This document shows, one piece after another, positions 23,001 to 34,329 of a stretch of DNA of 64,000 nucleotides. Both the position numbers and the translations under genes were made by a program. Numbering within the stretch: the stretch's first letter is position 1; every line of letters starts with the position of its first letter. The stretch lies in the NCBI RefSeq assembly GCF_910592395.1, contig NC_088317.1, positions 12,650,001-12,714,000 of the forward strand, given 5' to 3'. Source of the stretch: Lineus longissimus (Eukaryota > Nemertea > Pilidiophora > Heteronemertea > Lineidae). The notes under the pieces were generated by a model. The model made no database searches. It was not told the DNA's origin and was given only the letters and a program-made list of their open reading frames with translations.

Positions 23001-26000
23001 ATGGTATTAAAATTGCGACACCCGTAAAACCGCTACGCCGAGAACGAGGCGCATTGTACTATAAATACATTAGCAAATACCCGTGTTCTGCACGGAGCGG
23101 TGGCTAAAGCCCGCAGCACACTAGCCGCCAACTTTGGCGACAAGAAGCGTTCGGCTGACGCCTCTCGACGCCAAAGTTCGCGGCCCGTGGATCCCGGTCA
23201 GTGCACACCTGCCCAGAATTGGCGTCCAGTAGCGTCTTTTCCGCCACTTTAACCCATCCTGGGCCATGCAGCGCGAAATCATGTGACATCAAGACGCAAG
23301 CTGATTGGCCATAGCCTCGCCGCCAACGCCAAGTCAGGCGGCCATCGGTAGCACACCTGGCTTCTTCTTGCGTTCAAACGCGGCGACACGGGTCAAAAAT
23401 CAAACATGTTAGATATTTGGCGTTTAGTTGCGGCAAGTAGCGGCAAGTCGCGTTCGCCGACGCCGTTCGTAGCAGACTAGGGATTTTTCAGGCGTTTAGG
23501 ACTCTTGCGGCAAAAAACGCCTGTGAACACCGAAGTTGGCGGCTAGTGTGTTGCGGGCTTAAAATCTATAGACCGTACATTAACCAGTCAGTGTGTCATG
23601 ATATGTGGTAATGAGGTACATGTACGAATGAAACTTACAGTATTTCTTCGAAGACAGCTTTCTGTGGGGTTTTTTTTGTCCTCTCGGTGGCCTTTGGTGT
23701 TGTTGGTGTCTACATTGACGAAAATGGTATGGAATATCCTTGCACGGAAATAGGCAACTTACAGTTGGCCATGTGAAACATGTGAAACAGGGCCTGGCAG
23801 GTAAATGCCGAGTGTATCAAATGTTTTCCCTGTGTCTTGTTGTATAAGCAAACCATTATGGGAACTGTTGTTTATCTCACTGGTTTGAACTTTCCTCCCA
23901 GTGTTAAAGTTAAAGTTAAAGTTGGGTTTATAGTCTGATATCAACTGCGGTAGAGGTGTCATCCAACCTCACACTTTTTAAAGTGTTAAAACCCCGGTCT
24001 ATCCTGAAACCTTTCAGTAGAACTTATCAGATGAGACGCTCAATCAGCGTTACAATCAGAGCATTTCTCACTGGTACCCATTTAAACCTGGGTTGAGTAA
24101 GGCTAGTAAGACAAAGAGACCTGCCTGAAGTCTCACGCCACCAGTGGGGTTCGAACCAGGGACCCCTTGACCGCTAGTCGAGAGTCATAGCCACTCGTTC
24201 ACAGCCACTCGTCCACAGCGGCTCCGTATTGTGAGGCATAACATTTGATAGTAGGCCTACTCTTTGGATCAAATCATGGATTAATCATGAATCTGCAGAT
24301 GAAATCAACATCAAACATGAAAATGAAAGTCATATACCTTCACTTCAGGGCAGATACATGTATTCATCTACGATCAGAAGTGTGGCACGCACACATAGAT
24401 TAAAATGCCAAGTTGTGGTAAATACATGGCTGGGTTGGATCAAAGTGGAATTAATTCTCAATCTGTGGTTGATTCTTAGTCAGGCCATCACAGAAATATG
24501 CTTTTTGATAATATATTGAAGAAAATGTGGTCTCACCGGTCAGTTTAGAACTCTTTTTTGGGCCATATCAATGCGCGAGTGTCGATTTGACGGATATGCT
24601 GTACAGAAGTCATTTTTTCTCTATCATTTGGTATTGGAATGTTGTAAAGTTTTATTATAATATTGGTAAAGGGTTCTTCTTAACACATATAAAATTTGGT
24701 GAGGATCGAATGGCCCTAGGGGTACTTTTTACCAATACCTATGACCAGCAATGTACACGAAATGTACACAGTGTTTAATAGAGGGCTCTGGTCGTCACAA
24801 AAAATGTATCTTTTTGTTTCGTTGTGTAATAAAGACCTCAGGACAGGTTTCGAGGGTGCCGGGCTTAGATGGCACCACAGCCTATTATTTTGGCACGTTA
24901 GCCTGGCCAGCTATTCATACGAAAAACAGACACCAAAAAACACACTTTGCGCTGAAACTATTGATTGAAGACATACATGTAGCTGAATGGCTTCACGGGT
25001 AAAATCTACATGTACAGGTGAACAATTAGGAGATTCCACTCTGGCAGTTAAATTAATAGACTTTTACTACTTCAATATAGATTCAAAACAAAGTTATTGT
25101 CAAGCGTTGCAACTCTTTCATGTTTTCATAAATGAATGACAGAGGCCTGGCCTATATTATCACACCCGTTTCAGGACTTGAGAGAGTGTGAACTGCCACC
25201 TTTCACGCGAATCCGTGTCGCCATCTTCAGGACCATACTGAAAGAATCTAAAACTATCCAACCAAATGAGGGTGGGACGGTCCGGTCGAGTGTAGAACCA
25301 AAGATCAGCATACACTTCCCAAAAGATGCATTCAAAGAACCCAATGAGATAACAATTGCGGTAAGGCTGCCCACACCCATGAAATATCAGAGGTACTCCG
25401 TCCGTAGATCGGCTTAGGGTAGTCCAAAACCTGAGCACCAGGCAGCTTGGGCGCCACATTGGATGAGATAAATTGTTGAAAACATCGCGCTCGATGAATT
25501 CCCGTGATCAAAGCAATCCTTTCGAAAATAACAAATGCTAGGTTTCACGCATCTGTAGATAACGCTGGTTGAAGCCTATTTCAAAGATACCCAATCTTCA
25601 AGCCTCGCAGTCGGTAACGGTTGCCCATTGATACATGCACCGTGTGACAGCAGGCAATGTGAGATGTTTTCTATTTTGTGTGGCTGAAGATGACTCACAG
25701 TTAGCATCGCTTAGAAAGCACTTTGGACGGGTCAAACTCTGGCATGAGTGGTACACCAAGGTTGTAGGCACTATGGACCACTTCACTTCCTGTTAAGAAA
25801 TACTTGATTCTTACACCTTTCAAGATTTAGTCCCATTTTTGATTTAGTATATTTCATGATGGTTTAAGTTTAACACATCATCGTTTGGGTTTAAATAGTT
25901 TTCATGTTAGATTTCAGGATGTTTCCTTTCGTTTATTCCTTGATTATTAGCTGTGATTAACGGAGTATTTATTTGGTTATATGTCCAGGATTTGGGATAG

Positions 26001-29000
26001 TCAACTTCCTCCCATCCTTTCTCATACATGCTCTTGTCTTGGATAGATCATAAACATTTATGCCAATTTCAATCTAACATATATCAGCGGAATCCTAGAC
26101 CCCAGAATGCGGCAAACACGGTATGTAGTAAGCTTTGCCTTTATTAATATCATGGAAGTGATATTTCCGTCTTCTGGTTATTCATAGATAGATATTTTGG
26201 ACATGTAAAGTGAGCATCAAAATGAGCCATGTGGATTCTTTGTTCTCCACCACATATGTACTTCATATCTTAATTCATTAGTATAACCTTTGACCAGTGG
26301 CTTAACTGGTTACTATAAGACCATTCTTGAGCTTGATACAAGTATATCACACCTTTGGTGTTATATAGATGATTTTATATCTTTAGGACGTTAGTTTCTT
26401 ATACCCTGTCTCTGGAGATAGGTTTAGCTTTAGCTTTAGGATTTCTTTCCTTTCATTCTGATCTGTGAACTCAAGATAAGTGTTGCATCTTCTTTCAGTC
26501 TTTTACGGCATCAACGACATACATAAGGAGTTAGAAATATTTGTAAGACAGAGAACGAAGAAAGATTTTTCAATAAAGATGCCCGTATATCATATAAAGA
26601 GTGTTTATTCATCAGAACGATTGGTCCACCACCTGGGGCGGCTTGATTCCGTACAGAGTCGATGGCAGAATCTACACACCGTGTAGACTCTGCCCCAGAT
26701 TGGCTAAGCGTACTTTTGCTCCGCAGGAAACGCTTGTAAGCCTCTCATTGGGAGTTAAAAGATACCAGCAGCCCACGCGCGCGCAGTTGCTATCTTTTTA
26801 AAAATAAAAACTGCTCATCGTGTTTGCATTTTCGTTCCAGGCTCGCAAGGTTGACGACAAACGCATCGAGACCCTCAAGCAATACGTATCAGGATGTGAG
26901 AACGTCATTGCAGCAAGTGACATAATGCGTGTGGAAAACATGAATGGTATCGAGAAGGCAGTCGTGTATAACATGCCAGCGGTAGACCGTCCAAAGAAAG
27001 GGAAAAGTGTGGTACAAATGAAAACAAATTCGGCCAGGTTACCAAGAGCAGTGAATTAGTAAAGTTCAATTAAGTTCCCCAAAGAATTAGCCCGACTTCG
27101 ACCCTTCTGTTCAGCCCAGTCCACAATCCCATTGTAGAATACTTGTATGTTGTATTTTATCATGCCATGTAGGCTACAATTAAAACACTGTAGTATTTGC
27201 GAAAACTCCACCTCTGACAAATCTGCTTTTAATGCTGTTTTAGGGTATTACCCCTGATATGCACACCTGGTTAGTCCAACAATTACTTAACAAAGATTGG
27301 AAGGTCTGCGAGGATGAGGTAACAGAGTCAAGTGAAGAGGGGGTGGTATCGGTCAAGAGCAGTAAACCGGTAGAAGGGTGAGTAAAGATATATTTGTTAC
27401 TATCTTTGAACTTGAAACGACATCTCACAACTCGTATGCCCGAACAACTGTCTCATAAGCCTTAAGGCTGGCTATTTGTATAAATAAATAGGTGACAATA
27501 AACAAATAATATATACTACTATTCTCATAAGGTGCGCAAACTTTGAAATGTCAGCTCAACCTCGCCAAAGGCTTTGATTTGGAAAGTTCTCCACAACTAT
27601 AAAGGCTGTGATCACAAAATTTCCATTATGAGTAGCCAAGACAAACATCACCAACCTCGCACCAAACATGTTGGTCTCATACCTCACATTTTAAATATAG
27701 GACTTACAAGCCAGTGCGGCGAATGTCTTCAGCCGAATTACACGAGTAGGCCCAGATCTGGGACATGTTCTAGAATTCTTCTGAGGTCAATCATTTGTCC
27801 ATAACTACTACAACCTACATTTTTAGATTTGTAGAGACCCAGGGAAGATGTTTTAACATCTTTCGATGGATTTCATTGGATAGTTGCCACTAGGTGGCGC
27901 CACATTTTGTTTCACACGGGTCCTTTAAATGGTCTGAAATTTGTCCAAAATAGGCGTGATGTGTGTCAAGTTCGCCTGGTCATAGATTGGTAAAATAATA
28001 AACATTTCTTCGTAAGACAACAACCATTTGATAGCCAGAGGAATGATATTCTCATTTAAATCAATAATATAGGGATGTTACGGCTTTTCATTAATCAAAT
28101 TTGTCTTGAAGTGAAACTACAGGAATTGACTTCCGCGCAACTTTCGCTTGGCTCACCTAGCGTACAGTGTGGGCGAGGTATAAGTTAAACTACCATACCT
28201 TACACATTTTGAAGTTCGTAGAAACCCAGTGACGCATTTTAGAGCACATTGGATGGATTTAATGTGATACGGAACAAATAAGTGGCGCCACCTTAGGTAC
28301 TGCCAGATCCTGCACACGGTCAAAAATTGACAAAAATCCCGCCGTGATGCTGAAGTGTGTCTGGTCAAAGACTCAATGAAAATTTTTTTATTTTCACTTC
28401 AAAAAACCACCCTGTGGTACATAGCCAGGATAATAATATTTCTAAATTTGATAAAAAAACTGCAGGGCCGTTGCGGCTCTTCCTTTCTCAAATGTAGCTT
28501 GAAGGTTGAAGGGAACTAGCACACGTTGAATCAAGCCAAATCTCGCCCCGCGCCTTGGACGTATGTTACCGTATAACCTCAAACTGAGGGTAGTGACCCG
28601 GCCAAAAGTTCACAGAAGATGGCCTCATAAAATTGCCACAGCATCATCTGTACATGAAAACTAAGATCATGACGTTCAAGTACATCGTATTTAGAACACG
28701 ATAGGCCCAGTCATATCAATGGAAACGGCCGGCGTCTGAAGAACTAGTTTTTTTTTAGTGGGGTGGGGTTGGGGGGAGGGGGGTACAACGTGGACATTGT
28801 TTCCACTGGCTAGTGAAACCATAAGTATATATCGATATATCATATGACCTCTTGAACCTGAGAGAATTCTCTGAGCTTTAACAAGCAAAAATGGCCATTT
28901 TAGAGGGGTTAGTCTCGAGGAAGGGGTAGATAACAAATTTCACGATAACTCCGATCCAACAGGTCTGACAAAGACAATTGAGCTCAAAATGTTGAAACAT

Positions 29001-32000
29001 TTAAGTGTGAGGTTGGTCTGTTGCTATCCGAATGTTTGACCTTATCATGGCAATGAGGTAGAATTCCATTCGTACCGCATTATAAATTTTATGCGAAGCT
29101 CAAAACCACCTCTTTTGTACGAATTACCACTACCGTCAAATCGGTCCCGAGTTGGTTTTATCGATATCAATCGATCGATCGATCGATTAAACAAATTGTC
29201 ATTTCTATCGCACATGTTTCCAGGCAAACGAGTCCAAATCGAGCTCGCCCTCCCATCTGTCTTCAATGGTACTATCTATAAAGTTATGTTTTTATCTGGT
29301 AACACAGGTCATATAACATAACCATGGTACAAATTTTCAGTATGGTTATGATGAAAATGAAGACCGACTCCAGCGCAAAAGATGCGGAGTTCGCAGCCGG
29401 GAAACTGAACCAGCACCTGGACGAGCATGTTGTCAGGTTCATTCAGAAGCAGAAGAAGAAAGACAAAACAGATATTCTGACAGATTGCGTCAGGACGGAG
29501 GAGAGCGACCATATTGTGTCAGATATGAGTAAACGTGGTTTTACTGAAGGGCAAGAACCAAGCCATGTAAGATCATGATTGACATCCTTTCTAAGCGGTC
29601 AATGGTAATTACCTATGTAATTAGAGGTAGTCATCATCTTGCCTAACATACATCCGCATGAGCACAGTTTTTGCCATGGCATTTTAAAAACTTTAAAGTT
29701 TAAAAACTGTCAAATGTTTCATTTGAGACTGTCAGATCAGAAGACCATCAATGGTGCTGGCTTTCGAGACTTCGAGCAACGAAATGGGGAGCGAATATTA
29801 TTTCTAACCCCCAATTGTCTACAGCCTACAGCCGATAGTAGAATGATCTGTGTTCGCCTTTTCAAGAGTAATTGTGGAATACTACAAGATACATATCCTG
29901 CTTCTCTTCATTGATGCTTTGTTTTTTGCAGGAAATGCTTGTCCGAGAGGGACAGGCAATCACCATGGATCTGAAGGGAGACATCCGCCGACTGGACTAC
30001 GGCGACAATCGGGCAGACGGCGCCATTGACTTCGTTTACCATTCCAAGTATAGGTCTTGCCAGCGTCAGTTTTCAGTCGAACCCGTAAATGAATCCGGTC
30101 AGACCACACGTGACTTCTACTTTGGACACAACGAATATTACACGCAAAGTGATGAGAGAGAAGCAAAGCCGATCCATCAATTCGAAATCAAAATCCCAAA
30201 GGTTTGTCGTAGATACAATGTACCATTCAGTAGTGTAGCCTTAACTCTAGCCATATATAGCTGCTTTAAATTAGTCAGAACGGTAATTCACGAATAGGTG
30301 GCGTTCAATGCTAATCTCTTTCACACGAGTATATCCCTCCCTTCATTTCAATACGTGCGGAAATAATTGTATCCTCGTCAAATTATACGACGCTAAATTG
30401 CACAACTGTGGCAGCCGGCATGCGTATGCATGGGTCGACGGTCTACCCATTGGAAAAGTGCAAAAGAGAGCTTATGCCTTGACAGTGGCTCCTGAAGCTG
30501 GCATTAGGGGGACCCACTATTTTTGTTGTATGGAAATTCGGAACTATGAAATACCGTATGAATAATTCTAATGACCGCGTATTCGTCCTTCTTCACTTTT
30601 CCAACCTTGTCTGGGATCTTGACCTCACGCACCCTGTCGTAGTCGTACCTAAACCGAGGCAATCTCCATTCTCCCCCGTTGAACTAGTTTCCGAATGGAC
30701 TTGTCGATCTTTCTCCATCATGCCCAAACAAGTCAACAAGTTCGAAATCGCAACCAACGTTCGTTTGTTTACTTTCGGTGGTCTTTTCACGGAAATGACA
30801 CGCCACTGCCGTAATGGCGCCAGAGAAAAACTACCGTTTTTTTCGCAGATTTCAAAGGAAAAATACGAGACTTCTTCAATTCTATGGAAAAAAATGTAAA
30901 TTTTGCATATTAGTACTCGCTGTAAACCCATTGTTCTACAAAAACATTAAGGAATATATGCCGTTGTTAAAGGGAGAATTCAATTTTAAAGAAGTGTCCA
31001 TGCCTGTTCCATATTTTCTTCATTCGCCTTCCAGACTGGTGTACACAAAAAACGCAAAGAGGGCATTTCCCTCGCACACAATATTTTCAGACAGATCTCG
31101 GGGAGTTTGAAAGAGTGGAAAAGCCTTGCATCGGAATTAAAGATGGACAAAACCCAGATCGCCAAGATCCAATGTGACAGCTCCGGGAAACCGTTGGAAC
31201 AGGTGGTGTTCTCAGTGCTCTTTGAATGGTTTATGACCACACAAGTGCAAAATAAGGTGTGTATAGAATCAATTACTCTCTATAGTATTAGTAATATCTC
31301 ATTTTCCTTGCACTAAATTTCGGCTGGATTCTTTTGCAATTTATCCGAAGTTGCGGCTGGGAAAAGTACGATACTCCCATCGGATTCAAGCGACTTTCAT
31401 ACGGTAGAACGATTACTTCCACTTAACTCCTCCACCATTTCAAACTGCTCAAAACGGCAGTTTCCCGTGCCCCTGAATTGTTTCAGTAACCCCCACCCCT
31501 CCCCTCCTCCATCGTGCATGCCACCAGGTCTTGGTGAGTAAACAGGTAAAACCTTAGATTAACCAGCCTAGGTAAAATTGAATCAGTTTAACTTTGTGGC
31601 TCAACTTTCAGCTTGAAAACCTGTCCCAGGCCCTGAGGAGGCTCCATAAGGAAGAACTCGCCAAATTGGTTCCAGATTCCAATTTGATGAAGTCCTTCTT
31701 CATCGTGAGAGACGAGGCTCCTGAAATACTGAGGAACTGGAAGACAATGGGCCGCCATCTTGAAGTTCGCATGAGTGATATTGAAGCTATTGATATTGAT
31801 GAAACAGGTGTCAAGGATAAGGTTTTTCGTGTATTAACCACTTGGAGTGCTCAAGCGAAAGAGGCCGCCACCATAGACAAACTAATAACGGTGATGAGAA
31901 GGATGGAGATGAATAATACTGCCGGTAGGTATGAAATACTACCCAGGTGAGAGTTCTAGTGTTTGCTTGTATGCATGGTGTAGTGTTCTCGAGGTATACC

Positions 32001-32210
32001 TCAAGGGTGAGGTCAGGTTTGGCCGAATGAACAACTTCTGTCTTTAGCCTCATGGTGCTGCACACCAACCCTATGTAATCAACTACAACTTCTCCGAGCA
32101 GCTCCCAACTGTCGAGTCACTGCCAACCACCTCTGCGGGCAAATACGGCCTCAATGGGAAGACCACCTCTGAAGAGGGCACTCATATGGACCGCATATCT
32201 AATAAATGCT
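20099..32210 (+). CDS. ZU5-ZU5-UPA-death-death domain protein (partial, multi-exon)
   Basis: Exons joined by phase: 20099-20297, 22540-22677, 25175-25360, 26841-27011, 27244-27377, 29341-29566, 29932-30201, 31095-31256 and 31612-31946. All have AG acceptors and mostly GTAAG/GTGAG donors. Exons 1-2 encode the end of a ZU5 domain (EPGEELASSVLDI, VAKFRVNDSRDW). Exon 3 starts a second ZU5 (NEGGTVRSSVEPKISIHFPKD). 29341-30201 is a UPA domain (MLVREGQAITMDLKGDIRRL). The last two exons give two death domains (LKEWKSLASEL; NWKTMGRHLEVRMSDIEAID). ZU5-ZU5-UPA-DD is the ankyrin/PIDD arrangement, so a scaffold or death-domain signalling role is likely. The 27011 donor (GTACAA) is weak. The end is either TGA at 31948 or a further exon at 32048-32210, whose best frame does not match in phase. 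The N-terminus lies upstream. No HFS autoproteolysis motif was seen. Confidence 0.85.
20315..21873 (+). mobile_element. 5'-truncated L1/Tx1-type LINE in an intron
   Basis: Flanked by perfect 15-bp target duplications AAGTCAGATGTAATG (20300-20314 and 21874-21888) and ending in an A-rich tail (21863-21873), the signature of target-primed reverse transcription. It starts inside ORF2 and has a ~220-bp 3' region after the stop at 21645. The left duplication begins at the third base of the host intron, so the donor GTAAGT is preserved. The exact duplications indicate a young insertion. Confidence 0.9.
20317..21645 (+). pseudogene. LINE ORF2 C-terminal fragment (reverse transcriptase thumb and zinc finger)
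   Basis: An open frame of about 443 codons with no internal stop. It begins in the region just after the reverse transcriptase core (VKSLALSKLVHLFMALPNPP and then FEFIWANKRDKIKR, GGFNVPNV, LSWIKRL, all typical of L1/Tx1-clade ORF2) and ends with the C-terminal Cys/His knuckle (CSFCGFYTETLEHVFFEC). The endonuclease and the catalytic YxDD region are missing because of 5' truncation. It has no start or promoter of its own and cannot be active, but the lack of stops fits recent insertion. Clade assignment is by motif memory; L1 versus Tx1 is not certain. Confidence 0.85.
22155..22320. repeat. Palindromic repeat with GTGGAGCTAA core
   Basis: Arms around 22190-22215 and 22240-22265 pair through GGGTGGAGCTAA...TTAGCTCCACCC, and weaker pairing extends outward. 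The right flank (CAATTTCTATTCTAAAA) recurs beside the large palindrome at 46.9-47.1 kb, so both belong to one family. Confidence 0.6.
23108..23559. mobile_element. PIF/Harbinger-like MITE in an intron
   Basis: The ends are inverse (AGCCCGCAGCACACTAGCC and GGCTAGTGTGTTGCGGGCT, one difference over about 28 bases) and are flanked by TAA at 23105-23107 and 23560-23562. A TTA/TAA duplication is the PIF/Harbinger hallmark. The interior is GC-rich, repeats CGGCAAGT and GCGTTCG words, and is non-coding. It lies in the intron between 22677 and 25175 of the ZU5 gene. Confidence 0.7.
24040..24245 (-). mobile_element. tRNA-derived SINE-like sequence
   Basis: On the minus strand, GGACGAGTGGCTGTGA is followed by CGACTAGCGGTCAAGG and then GGTTCGAACCCC, a good B box with T-arm pairing. 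The anticodon arm is partly preserved and ACGAGTGGCT is duplicated. A non-tRNA tail follows. It looks like a SINE head rather than a functional tRNA. Confidence 0.5.
27700..28820 (+). mobile_element. ATA-flanked TIR element, longer copy in an intron
   Basis: The decayed left end GGACTTACAAGCCAGTGC and right end CCACTGGCTAGTGAAACC belong to the family at 395-2039. ATA flanks both sides (27697-27699 and 28821-28823). At 1.12 kb it is longer than the tandem copies. Its right part (28545-28790) matches 415-600. Non-coding, lying between exons 27244-27377 and 29341-29566. Confidence 0.65.
29167..29188. repeat. (ATCG)n microsatellite
   Basis: A run of about five CGAT/ATCG units inside an intron. 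Confidence 0.8.
30202..31094. other. Intron of the ZU5 gene, unassigned
   Basis: Several open frames occur (for example 30546-30899), but none has a recognisable domain or a splice frame that would fit. Treated as intron. Confidence 0.5.
32048..32210 (+). other. Candidate terminal exon of the ZU5/death-domain gene
   Basis: A CTTCTGTCTTTAG acceptor is followed by 53 open codons (starting PHGAAHQPYVINY, Ser/Thr-rich) to TAG at 32208. The preceding death-domain exon has a good CAG/GTGAGA donor at 31946, but that leaves two bases and puts this exon in a frame that stops at 32076. Alternative donors at 31924 or 31928 also fail for the best frame. It may be a last exon reached through an unseen microexon, or chance. 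Confidence 0.35.
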
Positions 32211-32849
32211 AGTCTTTATGAATTCTTGATATTATTGACAGCTTCTTCACTTGGCGAGGCAATGCCAGGACACCGATATTGCATATCTGGTTCCAGCGTT
32301 TCAGCTGTTGTACAGTTGCGCGTACGGGAGAAATCGAAGCATACCTTTCAACTGCAACAGTCTAAAAGCTAAAACTTGACATTCAACATCGGTATGAAAG
32401 CCCGATCAAGGCTTCCTGGTAGGGATGTCCCATGGCAAAGCCTCGCCAAAGTGAGGAAGATAGATGCACGTTAGCTGAACGGTCCATACGAGGCGTTTGT
32501 TACTGTCTGGGGCTGGATTTGCTCATGACTCGAAGAGGTAGGAAAAACTGAGAAAGGTTGCAACTGATTCCACAGGCCGGTTGTCACCCCTCACCAATGA
32601 AACAGAACAAGGGGTAGGATATAACATTTTTAATTCTGAATGATAGATAATTTTTTTACCAAAAGGCCGATGGTGATACATGTAGTACAGCAGACATACG
32701 AAAACATACAGTAACAAGAAGACATTGTGAATGTCATATGGTTCCCACGTAGTTATATTCAGTAACAACAGGACCAGCTTCGGTTGTCCTTGTAATCTGG
32801 GAGAAGTACATGTACAAGACAAGAGCATGTTTGACATTGATTTTGACCT

Positions 32850-33600
32850 TGAATCTTCAAGGTCATTGCATAAATGAAATGAGTGATCGCAATAACCTAA
32901 GAATAGATGAATTTGCCATGGCTCTAACTATACCATGGACAGAGATATTTCAAAAATTGTGAGTTTCACCTGACCTTCACCTTTGACCTTCAAGGTCATT
33001 GCATGATTGAAATGAGCTACCTCAACAACCTATGTATAGGTGAAGTTGCCATGGCTCTAACTGTACCATGGACAGATATTTCAAAAATTGTGAGTTTGAC
33101 CTGACCTTGACCTTTGACCTTCAAGGTCATTGCATAATTGAAATAAACTACCTCAACATCCTATGTATAGGTGAAGTTGCCATGGCTCTAACTGTACCAT
33201 TGACCAAGATATTAAAATAATTGCGAGTTTGACCTTGACCTTGACCTTCAACATTTAAGGTCATTGCATAATTGAAATGAGCAACCTTAATAACCCATGT
33301 TGCTGAAGTTTCCATGACTCTCACTATACCATGGACCAAGATATTTCAGAATATCAAAGTTCATATATCAAAATCTCATGATATCTCGACAACGACACCT
33401 GTAATTGAACATTTTGACTTCATTGAAACCCTACAATGAACACAGATGACCTAGGTTTTGTTGCATGTTGTCAAACTATCCTAGCATCAAAATATTGCAA
33501 AATATCAAATTTGAGATATCAATATCACCATGACCCCACCATCCTATATCAAATGTGAGTTGCCCATTCGATTCCCAAGGTTGGAAAACCTAGGGGTATA
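32850..33600. repeat. ~131-136-bp tandem repeat with TGACCTTGACC motifs
   Basis: CAAGGTCATTGCAT recurs at about 32858, 32991, 33122 and 33257, each followed by GCCATGGCTCTAACT and ATATTTCA(A/G)AA. Four clear units are followed by more degenerate ones, ending in a (CA)n stretch. Arrays of this type are widespread in marine invertebrate genomes. Confidence 0.85.
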
Positions 33601-33828
33601 ACTAATTTCTATTGCTGTACACCTCAAAATGGCCGAGTTATGCCATCTGGAAAAAAGTGTGACGGACAAAATATCAAGTCTGATATGTCAATTACATCAT
33701 GATCCAGGCATCCCAGGATGAAAATGATTAGCTCATTGGATTGGCAGGGTTGACAAACCTGGGGGTACGACATGTTTCCAGAGCTGTAGCTGTTGAGGGA
33801 GATAAGATATGAAGGTGTGACGGACGGA

Positions 33829-33880
33829 CACACACACACACATATACACGCACGCACACACACACACGCACACACACACC
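33829..33880. repeat. (CA)n microsatellite
   Basis: CA/CG dinucleotide run directly after GACGGACGGA. It generates spurious Val-Cys open frames on the minus strand. Confidence 0.9.
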
Positions 33881-33983
33881 ATGACCAGAAACAATATGGT
33901 TCCCGATCTTACTGGATCGGGAACCATAATTACAAAAAAGGATAAAGAGGACATTTGCACCTCGCAACAGTACATCAGATATA

Positions 33984-34327
33984 CTGGATCCACTCACCAA
34001 TAAGATCCCAAGCCCGACAACACCCGATTTCTACTACCGCCTCGATGGGTAGAGTCCAAACAACCGGACATAATAGTAGGCCTTCCGCAGCCATAAAAGG
34101 GATCGGATATCTTGTCTTCGTTTCTTCCAATTGGTCTTTAATTGTAAAATGAAAAGTTCCGCTGTAGAGTCATGACGATAACGTTGTTAACCCTTGAATA
34201 GAATCCCACCCCTTTTATGGCTGCGATAGGCCTACTATTGTATTTGGCTGTTTAGGCTCTACCCATCGAAGCGCTGGTACAAATCGGGTATTGTCGTCCT
34301 TGGGATCTAATTGGTGGGTGGATTCAG
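33984..34327. mobile_element. Fold-back MITE with ~115-bp arms and TA duplication
   Basis: The left arm starts CTGGATCCACTCACCAAT and the right arm ends with the near inverse ATTGGTGGGTGGATTCAG. The arms match over about 115 bp (shared GCAGCCATAAAAGGG and GATGGGTAGAG words). TA lies on both sides (33982-33983 and 34328-34329), suggesting the Tc1/mariner group. The spacer is about 80 bp and there is no coding sequence. Confidence 0.75.
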
Positions 34328-34329
34328 TA

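Noticed and set aside
24122-24240. A functional tRNA gene on the minus strand
   Set aside because: B box is good but the acceptor and D arms do not pair well and ACGAGTGGCT is duplicated; better explained as a SINE head.
26480-26686. An extra ZU5-gene exon (frame after a TTCTTTCAG acceptor)
   Set aside because: It does not continue the ZU5 fold and breaks the phase; the exon at 26841 fits directly after 25360.
32850-33420. CRISPR-like regular repeat array
   Set aside because: Units are ~133 bp contiguous tandem repeats with no spacers, in a eukaryotic context.
33624-34000. Val/Cys-rich frames on the minus strand
   Set aside because: Translation of the (CA)n repeat.
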